This document shows positions 36,633 through 44,861 of a stretch of 64,000 nucleotides of DNA, one piece after another; the first letter of the stretch is position 1; every line of letters begins with the position of its first letter. The translations under genes were made by a program, and so were the position numbers. The notes beneath the pieces were generated by a model, which was not told where the DNA came from, did not search any database, and saw only the letters and a program-made list of their open reading frames with translations. The stretch covers positions 105,405 to 169,404 of the forward strand of contig DATGJP010000084.1 in NCBI GenBank assembly GCA_035295125.1, in the 5' to 3' direction. The stretch comes from JAICMB01 sp035295125. Lineage in GTDB: Bacteria; Acidobacteriota; Terriglobia; Bryobacterales; Bryobacteraceae.

Positions 36633-37115
36633 TCAAAGCGCTTTGAAATATCGCGCGATCGGCAGCAGCGTGAAACCGGTTTTCTCATACGTGCGCCGGG
36701 CCGGAGCATGGCCGGGGTCGCCTCCGGTTTCCACCATGGCGACCGTCATACCGGCTTCCTTCATCCGGTCGAGCGCGAAGGCAGTAAGACGCTCCCCAAT
36801 GCCGCTGTTCTGATACTCAGGGTCGACGGCGATCAAATAGACCTGACCCAAAAGCCGGCTCTGATCCAGCTCGACGGCAACAAAACCCGCAACGCGATGC
36901 CCGGTCGCGGCAACCCAGACCAGGCTCGGCTGTGCCGCGAGCACAGCGTCAACCACCCGCCGCTGATCCACTCGCCAATCCCTATGTAGCAGTTCGAAAA
37001 CGATCGTGCCGAGAACGGCTTGTAGCGATTCGAAGACGGGCGCCCACGCGCGAAGTGATAGCTCGACGACATCCGCCTGGTCTCGCTCGCTATAAGGCCG
37101 AATCTGGAAGTCCAA
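36633..37115 (-). CDS. GNAT family N-acetyltransferase
   Basis: 160 aa single GNAT domain: IRPYSERDQADVVELSLRAW at the start, VAGFVAVELDQSRLLGQVYL, the acetyl-CoA loop in YQNSGIGERLTAFALDRM and YEKTGFTLLPIARYFK. Substrate cannot be predicted. It follows the TetR regulator by 7 bp in the same direction and is probably co-transcribed with it. Confidence 0.87.
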   Translation of the reverse strand: MDFQIRPYSERDQADVVELSLRAWAPVFESLQAVLGTIVFELLHRDWRVDQRRVVDAVLAAQPSLVWVAATGHRVAGFVAVELDQSRLLGQVYLIAVDPEYQNSGIGERLTAFALDRMKEAGMTVAMVETGGDPGHAPARRTYEKTGFTLLPIARYFKAL

Positions 37116-37122
37116 CGCCGGT

Positions 37123-37758
37123 TTAGTTCGTCACCAGGAACGAAGCGCTGGCCATTCTCATCGCCTGGCTAATCTGCTCCTCGCCGAATTGGGCGGGATA
37201 GCCGAGGCGCTCCGCGAGCAAGCGGTCGCGCAGCATGCCTTCCAGCATTCCCATGAGGGCGGATCGGACGGTATCGGGCTGCAATCCTTCCCGCAACTCG
37301 TTCCGCGTCCTCATCTCGCTGAGAATCCCATCGAGCAGGCCGACGAATCCGAGAAATCCCTCGGTAAGCGCCACACGCTGCGATTCCCCGCGGGAGCGCC
37401 TCGCTTCGAGGAGCATCAGTAGTTTAAGCTGCGCATCGCGTTCTAACACTGCAACGAAGGCTTGTGAGATCCGCAGCAGCTTATCGGCGTTGCCGGAAGC
37501 TTCTGAAGCGGCACGGCCGGCTTCTTCCGTGATCTTCGCCCAACCTTCGGAAAAAATCGCCTCCAGCACTCCCGCCTTGCTCCCAAAGTGCTTCATCAAC
37601 TGCGATTCGCTGGTTCCGGCCTGGCGGGCAATAGCCGACGTGCTGGTGTGTTCGTATCCGCGGGCCGCAAACAGTTCTTTCGCGACCTTCATGATTCGCT
37701 CCCGGGCCGAACCCTCCACGCTCCGGGACACGTGCCCTTTGGCTGCTTGGGGCATCAT
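37123..37758 (-). CDS. TetR/AcrR family transcriptional regulator
   Basis: 211 aa. The N-terminal TetR HTH is clear: RERIMKVAKELFAARGYEHT, STSAIARQAGTSESQLMKHF, GSKAGVLEAIF. The C-terminal ligand domain is helical and unrecognised. It probably controls itself and the GNAT gene 7 bp downstream. Confidence 0.92.
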   Translation of the reverse strand: MMPQAAKGHVSRSVEGSARERIMKVAKELFAARGYEHTSTSAIARQAGTSESQLMKHFGSKAGVLEAIFSEGWAKITEEAGRAASEASGNADKLLRISQAFVAVLERDAQLKLLMLLEARRSRGESQRVALTEGFLGFVGLLDGILSEMRTRNELREGLQPDTVRSALMGMLEGMLRDRLLAERLGYPAQFGEEQISQAMRMASASFLVTN

Positions 37759-37801
37759 ATACCTCAGTATAGATCCGACTTTGTAGTGTTGACGCTAAGG
37801 T

Positions 37802-38338
37802 TTATCGTACGGTCCGGCCTTGGCTTCGGAACTCCGCCAGTAAAATGCGGCTGCGCGCTCTCATGGCAGGCGTCCCAGTTCGACTGGCGCGCTCCAAAAG
37901 GTCGATCATGTCGCTCTCCATCGCCGGATTACCACGGGAGAGCTCAGCCAGACCTTGAATCGCCGCGGTCTTCACCAGCGAGCTGCGATCGTTGAACCAC
38001 TGAGATAACCTGTTGATGGCGCGCGACCGTTCTTCCTCGTCAATTCGCAGCCGCGGAACCATCACCGCAATGTGCCAGCGGACCTCGGCCTGAGTGCATT
38101 CTTCGAGAAGACGAAGCAACTCGCCCTTGAAGGGTTCCAAAAGAGAGGGCCGTTTCACGGATACCTTCTCCGCGGCGTCGGCCGCTCGCATCCGGACAAT
38201 TGGGTCCTCATCCGAAAGCGACTCAATGAGCTCCGCAAACCGCGTCGGCCGTCGCAGGACAAGCGCCGCAACCTGGTCCGCGTTCCCAATCGAACGCCGG
38301 TCTCCACCCGCGAGCATGCGCTTCAGTGGCGCAACCAT
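37802..38338 (-). CDS. HEAT-repeat protein
   Basis: 178 aa, all alpha-helical with HEAT-like repeats: RFAELIESLSDEDPIVRMRA, DAAEKVSVKRPSLLEPFKGE, EVRWHIAVMVPRLRIDEEER, SSLVKTAAIQGLAELSRGNP. No signal or TM segment. Such solenoids are protein-binding. The gap to the next gene on the same strand is small, but no functional link is visible. Confidence 0.8.
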   Translation of the reverse strand: MVAPLKRMLAGGDRRSIGNADQVAALVLRRPTRFAELIESLSDEDPIVRMRAADAAEKVSVKRPSLLEPFKGELLRLLEECTQAEVRWHIAVMVPRLRIDEEERSRAINRLSQWFNDRSSLVKTAAIQGLAELSRGNPAMESDMIDLLERASRTGTPAMRARSRILLAEFRSQGRTVR

Positions 38339-38400
38339 ACGCCTTCACTGTACGCGTTCGGAAGGCATTCCGGCGAGCCGACGCGATGCCAAAAGAAGAT

Positions 38401-40134
38401 CTATTGTTCCGCCGTGCTGGAGTTTGCGGAGTTCGCTGCCACGTCGCGAACCCCATTATGAAACCGCAGATTCGTATAGATCTCGCTGCTGACCGGACGT
38501 CCTCGCAACCGTGCGGGCTCGAATCTCCATTCGCGAACTGCGTCCGCAGCTATGTCAATCAGCCGGCCGTCCCCGCGCGTTAAAGTTTCGATCGACCGCA
38601 CTCGTCCTTGTTTGTCGACTTTGACCCTGAACTCGACGTCGCTGTCTCCGTGAAGCGAGCGTGCTACCGAGGCCGGTACACGCGGCGGCACTTCGTGCGC
38701 CACCCTTGGCGGCGTATATTCGTCGCCGCCCCTGTAAGATCGCGATTGGAGCCGCCGGATGAGCGGCATCTTCTGGACGAGCTGTTGATAACGCCCTGGT
38801 TCCACGGGTTGAGTTGTGACGCTCACCGTAGACTCGGGCCGGGTACGCTGCACCAAACGATCGTCTTTAGGCGCGGGCGGGGGGGCCTGCTGCGGAGGCG
38901 CCGACGGCGGGGGCACGGTCGCCGCGACCTGCGCCGGAGGTTGCTGCGGCTGCTGCTGCGGCTGTTGGGAAGGCGGTGATTGAACTGGCTGCGCCTGCAC
39001 CTGGACCGGCTTGGAAACCCTCACCGGAGGGCTGTCATCGTCCGCATCATCATCCGACGAATTGTTCACCGGCTTCCGAAGCGGAGCCAGGGGAGAAGCT
39101 TTCGCGATCTCGACCGGCGGTGGCGCGCTGACCGGCGTCACCGTGTGATCACCCACAAACTCGATCGACTCCGATCCCTGTTCCGCCACCTTGGCGAGGG
39201 TCATCCGAAACATGACATCCGCAGTCTGCGGGTGATACAGGTAACTCCCCGCACGAAGCAGTTGCGGACTGAGATCGACTCGACGCTCTTGTGATCCGTC
39301 TGCAATCCACAGCGTTCCACTGTTGGAATTGCGCACGCTGGCAACATGCGCGTCCCAGCTCAGGCGAAGATCCTGCCCTTCCTGATGAACGCTCAGCAGC
39401 GGCGGTGCCTGTTCTTTGTGAGCCGAAACACGTTCGGCAAGCCATGCCGTGAGCGGCACAAGAACGAGGGCCGCCGCGAGGCCGGCATATGCGAAACGCG
39501 CCTTGTTCGGCTTAGGTTTCGGCGCGGCGGCGACTACGTGGCTATGAACGTCCTCCGGCATCCCGTGCAACAGCGAAAATCCGCTCTCCTCAAGTTCTTT
39601 CTGGCTCAGCGGAAAGGTCAGGTAGGTGCTTTGTCGATTGAGGCTGCCTTCCTCCCAGAAAAAGAAACCGCCCAGCGGCGGACCAGTTCGTTCGGGACGA
39701 GCCAGCAGCACCACGTTCTCAGGGGATGAGAAAAATTCCTGGACTAAGGAAAAATCTGCCTCATCCAGGTAAAGCCCCTTGCGCAGGTGTGTGCGGAAGA
39801 ACCCGATGGGATGATTCCCCTGCCCCGCCTGTAACCGAAGCAGCCGCTTGAACTTATCCTTATCCTGGGCGCTGAGGGTGAAAGCGGTTCCGCGTGCATG
39901 TTCGGACTCAAACGGAATGTAATCGTTGACGATAATCAGCCGCCGGTCGGCTGAATCGCCCGGTTCCGAGCGTCCCAGCAGAATGCCGCCAATTTCCCAT
40001 TCTTCGCTAATTGTCTGTCGCAAACCTTCTGCGATCTGTAGATTCAACAAGATGGCAATATCGTGCCCCGGCGGTTCCCAAACTACGTACGATACCGAGG
40101 GTGATTGAGAGAGATCGCGACCAGGCTCCTGCAT
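38401..40134 (-). CDS. JAMM-like domain / TM / TonB C-terminal fusion
   Basis: About 577 aa from ATG 40134 (an open frame runs further upstream). Residues about 10-200 look like a degenerate Mov34/JAB (JAMM) domain: EWEIGGILLGR, IIVNDYIPFESEHA, GFFRTHLRKGLYLDEADFSL, but the HxHP metal motif is RTHL. One TM segment (FAYAGLAAALVLVPLTAWLA) follows, then a long Pro/Gln linker (SPPSQQPQQQPQQPPAQVA) and a TonB-type C-terminal domain (VEFRVKVDKQGRVRSIETL, VREWRFEPARLRGRPV). This combination suggests an inner-membrane protein that spans the periplasm. Confidence 0.78.
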   Translation of the reverse strand: MQEPGRDLSQSPSVSYVVWEPPGHDIAILLNLQIAEGLRQTISEEWEIGGILLGRSEPGDSADRRLIIVNDYIPFESEHARGTAFTLSAQDKDKFKRLLRLQAGQGNHPIGFFRTHLRKGLYLDEADFSLVQEFFSSPENVVLLARPERTGPPLGGFFFWEEGSLNRQSTYLTFPLSQKELEESGFSLLHGMPEDVHSHVVAAAPKPKPNKARFAYAGLAAALVLVPLTAWLAERVSAHKEQAPPLLSVHQEGQDLRLSWDAHVASVRNSNSGTLWIADGSQERRVDLSPQLLRAGSYLYHPQTADVMFRMTLAKVAEQGSESIEFVGDHTVTPVSAPPPVEIAKASPLAPLRKPVNNSSDDDADDDSPPVRVSKPVQVQAQPVQSPPSQQPQQQPQQPPAQVAATVPPPSAPPQQAPPPAPKDDRLVQRTRPESTVSVTTQPVEPGRYQQLVQKMPLIRRLQSRSYRGGDEYTPPRVAHEVPPRVPASVARSLHGDSDVEFRVKVDKQGRVRSIETLTRGDGRLIDIAADAVREWRFEPARLRGRPVSSEIYTNLRFHNGVRDVAANSANSSTAEQ

Positions 40135-40212
40135 ACACAAGCCCCCTGCGGCGATCTTGCAATTCGAGGCCCGAGCCTGCAGATTCGATGCTGGGAATGA
40201 TAGGCTTGGGCG

Positions 40213-41613
40213 GTGGCGTCGCCGGACACCAGTATTCGCCAGCACAGCGCCGAATTGCGCAAAGAGCTCACGCTCCCCGACCTGGTCCTCGCACAGATTC
40301 TCTACGTCGTCGGTTCCGGCTGGGTAGGCACCGGCGCGCGGCTGGGCGAATCGCACATCCCCTTCTGGACCGCGGCCATCGTGTTCTTCTATCTGCCCCT
40401 GGCGGCAGTTGTCATCTACCTGAACCGCGAGATGCCGCTCGAAGGCGGGCTCTACCAGTGGGCCAAGCTTGGCTTCAACGAATTCGTTGGCTTCCTGGTG
40501 GGCTGGAATCTGTGGCTGTACGTAATCCTGTTCATCTCGTCGCTTGGCCTGGTTCTAGCCACGAACCTTTCGTACGCTTTGGGCCCGCATTACGCCTGGA
40601 TCGGCTCGACCAAGTGGTCGATTGCGGTGGTGAGCTTAGTACTGAGCATAGGTCTCACCGTTGTGAGCGCTCTCGGACTGCGCATTGGTAAGTGGTTTCA
40701 GAACGTCGGGGGACTCCTGCAGATTCTCACCTTCGCGGCACTCATCCTCATCCCGTTTGCAGGGAAGATTCGCGACTATCATCCGCTCAAAATCGCGGTG
40801 CCGACCATTTCCCTGCTGACGATGAATATCTTCGGAAAGATCTCGTTCGGCGCGTTCAGCGGATTTGAGTACATCGCGATCCTGGCGGGCGAATGCCGTA
40901 GTCCGGGACGCAATATCGGCCGTTCCGTGGTGATTGCGTCGCCGATCATCGCGCTGATGTTCGTCCTCGGAACGAGCTCGGTGCTGGCATACGTGCGGCC
41001 TGACCAGGTGGATCTCGTCGGCCCTATTCCCCAGACCCTCAGCATCGGTTTGGGGCGCTTCGGCATCGGTGGCATCGCCGCGACGACGGTGATCCTGATG
41101 CTGTTCGGCAGGCAGATCGGAGCGTCGATTATGGCCGTCGCGGGATGCACGCGGCTCCCAATGGTGGCCGGCTGGGATCGGCTTTTGCCCGCATGGTTTT
41201 CCAAGCTGCACCCGAAATACCGCACGCCGGTGAACTCGATCTTGTTCGTAAACACGGTCATTCTTTTGATGGCACTGCTAGCGATCGTCGGGGTCGGTCA
41301 CCAGGAAGCTTACCAGGTGCTGGAGAACGCTTCGAACGGGTTCTACAGCATCGCATACCTGGTGATGTTCGCAATCCCGATCTGGTCGCGCCGCTCGCGA
41401 GCGCCATGGTGGCTGCGGGCGGCGGCACTATCCGGGTTCGCCGTTACGCTGCTCTCCTGCGTTTTGGGAATCTTCCCGATCGTCGCGGTGCAAAGCTGGC
41501 TGTCCTATGGCCTGAAGGTCGGAGGCGTAATGGCCGCCGCAAACCTGGCCGGATTTTTCATCTATCGCCGTGAGAAGAGAATCGTGCGGGCGGACTACTT
41601 CGTCGCCCAGTAG
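40213..41613 (+). CDS. APC family amino-acid permease
   Basis: 466 aa from a GTG start, with about 12 TM segments. APC features: LPDLVLAQILYVVGSGWVG (TM1), PLEGGLYQWAKLGFNEFVGF, SFGAFSGFEYIAILAGECRS PGRNIGRS, and LPAWFSKLHPKYRTPVNSIL near TM8. These transporters take up amino acids or polyamines. The end overlaps the convergent double-thioredoxin gene by 19 bp. Confidence 0.9.
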   Translation: MASPDTSIRQHSAELRKELTLPDLVLAQILYVVGSGWVGTGARLGESHIPFWTAAIVFFYLPLAAVVIYLNREMPLEGGLYQWAKLGFNEFVGFLVGWNLWLYVILFISSLGLVLATNLSYALGPHYAWIGSTKWSIAVVSLVLSIGLTVVSALGLRIGKWFQNVGGLLQILTFAALILIPFAGKIRDYHPLKIAVPTISLLTMNIFGKISFGAFSGFEYIAILAGECRSPGRNIGRSVVIASPIIALMFVLGTSSVLAYVRPDQVDLVGPIPQTLSIGLGRFGIGGIAATTVILMLFGRQIGASIMAVAGCTRLPMVAGWDRLLPAWFSKLHPKYRTPVNSILFVNTVILLMALLAIVGVGHQEAYQVLENASNGFYSIAYLVMFAIPIWSRRSRAPWWLRAAALSGFAVTLLSCVLGIFPIVAVQSWLSYGLKVGGVMAAANLAGFFIYRREKRIVRADYFVAQ

Positions 41614-42740
41614 GCGCGATGCCCGATATAATCGGGATCCGGCAGATTCGCCAGAATGATGCGCCGAACCTCGAGGATATCGACCTCGCCTTCCTGGCGA
41701 TACAGAACCTTGCCCCCGGGACCGAGCACTACCGTGTAAGGCACGCCCGATTCCCACTTCGGGTCAAACGCCGCCTGCATTGCGTACGTGTCATCCGAGG
41801 CAAACTGCAGGTTACGGCTGGAAGCATGCTCCTTGTCCAGCGCCTTCATAACACCGGGCCGTTCATCGGGCAGGTTTGCAGAGACCGTGACCAGATCGAA
41901 GTCGCGGTTGCGAAACATACGATAGGTGGTCTCAAAATCGCCGAACTCGTGCATGCAGGGTCCGCACCATGTCGCCCAAAAGTTGATGAGCACGACTTTG
42001 TCGGTAGGATTGGACCGAAGCTTCTTCAAATCATCCGCCGACGCCATGTCCAGCTTGACCGGTTCCGCTTCGATCTTCCGCAACCCCTCCAGCCGGCCCG
42101 CATGTTTCGATTTCCATTTCGTCGAGCAGCCGAAAACGCCGGTATGGTCAACAGGAACCGGCTTGCCCGCGAGAAGCGCGTCAATCGCATTGCGGGCATC
42201 CTGCGTCTTGACGAGCGACTCGCGCTGGCTGTTGTCGACGCGGCCCTCATATCGCAGCTTGCGTTGTTCGTCGAACAGGAACACGTGCGGGGTGGCCTTC
42301 GGACCGTACGCGCGCGCGACCGATTGCGTCTCGCCGTCATAGAGGTACGGGAAGTTGAAGTGACGATACGCCGCGCGGATCTTCATCTCATCGAGGCTGT
42401 CGCTGACGTCGGTGTAGCCCAGCTCGTCCAGACGGACCGCTTCAGGATCGTTGGGCTCAATCGCCACCAGGGTGAAACTCTTCCCCTGGTAATCGTCGAC
42501 GATCTTCTTGATGCGGCTCTCGTAAAGCTGCGCCGTCGGGCAATGGTTGCAGGTGAAGACGATCGCAAGAACACGCGCCGATTTGTACTCATCGAGCTTG
42601 TGCATCTTGCCATCGATGCCTGGCAACGAGAAATCGGGGGCCGGTGAGCCCAGCGCCAGTGTGGGATGCGTATCATCATCGGCGTTCAGCATTCCTACGA
42701 TGAAAATCGCGGATAAGACGATGCGAAGAGGCCAAGTCAT
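41595..42740 (-). CDS. Exported tandem thioredoxin-like protein (redoxin + TlpA)
   Basis: About 381 aa from ATG 42740, 8 bp after GGAGG; signal peptide MTWPLRIVLSAIFIVGMLNA. First domain: AhpC/Redoxin-like (SPAPDFSLPGIDGKMHKLDE) with CNHC in FTCNHCPTAQLYE. Second domain: TlpA/ResA-like with CGPC in INFWATWCGPCMHEFGDFE. Both carry CxxC. Acts outside the cytoplasm in thiol-disulfide exchange, perhaps for cytochrome or envelope-protein maturation; that is inference. Confidence 0.87.
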   Translation of the reverse strand: MTWPLRIVLSAIFIVGMLNADDDTHPTLALGSPAPDFSLPGIDGKMHKLDEYKSARVLAIVFTCNHCPTAQLYESRIKKIVDDYQGKSFTLVAIEPNDPEAVRLDELGYTDVSDSLDEMKIRAAYRHFNFPYLYDGETQSVARAYGPKATPHVFLFDEQRKLRYEGRVDNSQRESLVKTQDARNAIDALLAGKPVPVDHTGVFGCSTKWKSKHAGRLEGLRKIEAEPVKLDMASADDLKKLRSNPTDKVVLINFWATWCGPCMHEFGDFETTYRMFRNRDFDLVTVSANLPDERPGVMKALDKEHASSRNLQFASDDTYAMQAAFDPKWESGVPYTVVLGPGGKVLYRQEGEVDILEVRRIILANLPDPDYIGHRAYWATK

Positions 42741-42770
42741 CAACGGAACCTCCTTCGAAATCAGGGTAAC

Positions 42771-43844
42771 TTACTCGGTTTTGGTGGAACCGTAATCGGC
42801 CGGCTGCGGCGCTTCGCCGCGAATCTGGCGAATGAACTCGGGAACTTTGCTGTTGAGCAGCTCGGCGCGGTCGATCTGGACATAGTGACTGCTGCCTCGG
42901 GCGATAATCCGTCGCGAACGTGTGGACAGGCGCTTCAATCCGTCCTGAAGCTCGTACCAGACCTTGGACATCTTCAAACGCGCTTGTTCGGAAAGACCCG
43001 GCTGTTTCGTGTCAGGGTCCTGCGAGAAGATCAGGATCGGCAAGTCGCCAAATGGTCCGGTGTGCATGACCTCCGCCGCGGAGGGCTCGATTCCCCGAAA
43101 TTCGCCTTCCACCGCGGCAATCGTCGGCGGATTGCAGGCGTTGTCGGCCTTGTACCAATTCGCGTAAGCCTCCATTCCCTTGGGCGGCGTTGCTCCGCAC
43201 TGCCCCATGATGCGCGGGAGACCAATGGTCATGAGGATCTTGGCGGTCCTCAGTTGCTGCGCCACCCGGTTCTGGAGGGCCTTGATCTCGGGAGGCATGC
43301 GTTCGAGTTGCTCAGGTGTAGACCCGTCCACGAAAACGATGCCGGCGATCGACTCCCGATATTTCGCCGCGTATGCTCGCATGTGCAGCCCCGCGATGGA
43401 GTGACCCATCAAAATGATCGGTCCGGAGATGCCGCCTGCTGTAAGCAGGCCATGCAACTGATCCGCAATAGCGTTGGAGTCGCGAACGCCGGGCCGGGGA
43501 TCGCTCCAGCCGAACCCGGCGCGGTCGTAGGAGCAGACGCGCGTGAGCTTCGACAACTGCGGCTGTACCAGCCCCCAGATCAACGCATCATTTCCCAGGC
43601 CGGCGTCGAGCACCACAGTGGGGCCGCCGGACCCGGTGCAATACAGGTGCATGTTGTACCCATCCACCTGGATTATTTTTCCCGGTGCGGCGTATAGCGA
43701 GCGATAGTGGTGGAAAGCCCAGCGGTTATAGCCGGCGCTGCACAGCAGTCCAAACACCAGCAACAGAATCAAAACGAGGAAGATCCGTCCGATTATTCTG
43801 CCCCAACGACGCCGGGGCCGCGCGACAGCCATAGCGGGATGCAT
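42771..43844 (-). CDS. Membrane-anchored alpha/beta hydrolase
   Basis: 357 aa. N-terminal TM (IGRIFLVLILLLVFGLLCSA) then an alpha/beta-hydrolase domain: YCTGSGGPTVVLDAGLGND, CSYDRAGFGWSDPRPG, nucleophile elbow ILMGHSIAGLHMRAYA (Ser in GHSIAG), acid region ILIFSQDPDTK and His in RGSSHYVQIDRAEL. The active site faces the periplasm if the anchor is N-in. Its start is 24 bp from the palindrome upstream of the SRPBCC gene, so the two may share regulation. Confidence 0.88.
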   Translation of the reverse strand: MHPAMAVARPRRRWGRIIGRIFLVLILLLVFGLLCSAGYNRWAFHHYRSLYAAPGKIIQVDGYNMHLYCTGSGGPTVVLDAGLGNDALIWGLVQPQLSKLTRVCSYDRAGFGWSDPRPGVRDSNAIADQLHGLLTAGGISGPIILMGHSIAGLHMRAYAAKYRESIAGIVFVDGSTPEQLERMPPEIKALQNRVAQQLRTAKILMTIGLPRIMGQCGATPPKGMEAYANWYKADNACNPPTIAAVEGEFRGIEPSAAEVMHTGPFGDLPILIFSQDPDTKQPGLSEQARLKMSKVWYELQDGLKRLSTRSRRIIARGSSHYVQIDRAELLNSKVPEFIRQIRGEAPQPADYGSTKTE

Positions 43845-43867
43845 TGTCGAAGTATCTCAAATTCGCT

Positions 43868-43893
43868 ATTATGCAACCTGGAGGTTGCATAAT
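43868..43893. promoter_or_regulatory. 26-bp inverted repeat over SRPBCC start (ArsR operator or RNA hairpin)
   Basis: Arms attatgcaacct and aggttgcataat are perfect inverted repeats of 12 bp separated by GG. The right arm plus centre forms the GGAGG ribosome binding site, and the last two bases are the first two of the start codon at 43892. Most likely an ArsR-family operator (the regulator is encoded downstream), or a hairpin that hides the RBS. Confidence 0.7.
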
Positions 43894-44356
43894 GACCATT
43901 ACCGAACTGAGCCGCATCGACCGATCCATTGATATCAAAGCGCCGCGGGAACGCGTCTGGCGTGCGCTGACAACTACCAGGGAGCTCTCAGCCTGGTTTC
44001 AGGTAGCCGTGGAAGGCGAAATCGCTACGGGGCAGGAAGTCTGGATGACTTCAACGCATCCCGAACACGCCGGCGTGCGGTTCCGTGTATTGTTCGTGGA
44101 GATGACACCGCCCGAGCGATTTGTCTGGCAGTGGCACCCCGGCGCGGTCGACCCGAACGTCGACTACTCCAAGGAACCCCGGACCACCGTGACGTTTACT
44201 CTGGAACCGATTTCCACGGGAACGCGGCTGAGCGTTTCCGAGACGGGTTTCGAAGGGGTCGCATTGGAGCGGCGGGCCAAAGTTTACAAGGACAACGCCG
44301 GAGGCTGGGCCGAAGTCGTCACCTGGATTCAGAAGTATGTCGAATCGGCGCGTTAA
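43892..44356 (+). CDS. SRPBCC (AHSA1-like) protein
   Basis: 154 aa from ATG 43892, preceded by GGAGG (43880-43884); the longer frame begins inside the palindrome. The START-like/AHSA1 fold is evident: IDRSIDIKAPRERVWRALTT, WFQVAVEGEI, ERFVWQWHPGAVDP, TTVTFTLEPISTGTRLSVSE, GWAEVVTWIQKYV. Such proteins bind hydrophobic ligands and are often paired with an ArsR repressor, here in the order SRPBCC then ArsR with a 20-bp overlap. Confidence 0.9.
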   Translation: MTITELSRIDRSIDIKAPRERVWRALTTTRELSAWFQVAVEGEIATGQEVWMTSTHPEHAGVRFRVLFVEMTPPERFVWQWHPGAVDPNVDYSKEPRTTVTFTLEPISTGTRLSVSETGFEGVALERRAKVYKDNAGGWAEVVTWIQKYVESAR

Positions 44357-44687
44357 GCTCGGGCTGGCGGAAACGGCCCTGCTTTTTGCTGCCCTCGGCG
44401 ATGAAACGCGACTGGCCCTGCTACGGCGATTGTCGGCGGCAGGGCCGGCTTCCATCACAACTTTAGCCGAGAATTTTCAGATGACGCGGCAAGCCATCAC
44501 GAAGCATTTGCAGTTTCTCGCGGCGGCGGGCGTGATCGAGGGAGAGCGGGCGGGGCGGGAACATCACTGGACGATCAACCCGGACCGCTTGGCTGAGGCC
44601 CAGCGCTACCTGGACATCATCGCACGCGGCTGGGACGACGCTCTCGCTCGGCTGAAGGCCCATATCGAAGGTGGACAAGGAGGTTGA
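44337..44687 (+). CDS. ArsR family transcriptional regulator
   Basis: 116 aa. ArsR winged helix: LLFAALGDETRLALLRRLSA, SITTLAENFQMTRQAITKHL, QFLAAAGVIEGERAGREHHW. No metal-binding Cys cluster is present, so it is not a classical metal sensor. It overlaps the SRPBCC gene by 20 bp, and probably binds the palindrome at 43868. Confidence 0.93.
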   Translation: MSNRRVKLGLAETALLFAALGDETRLALLRRLSAAGPASITTLAENFQMTRQAITKHLQFLAAAGVIEGERAGREHHWTINPDRLAEAQRYLDIIARGWDDALARLKAHIEGGQGG

Positions 44688-44861
44688 GGCGGTTTACACC
44701 CCTGAACGTCCCTTCTACAAGATCCTTTGGACATTGGCAGCGCCGCGCCTGAAGTGATCTATGCAGAGTTGACGAGGCCCGATACGCGGTCCGGATTTCG
44801 GAGAAATGCGAAGGCGAAAACGCCTGTCCCTTCTTTTCCAACGCGACCGCCTGGGGAGGCC

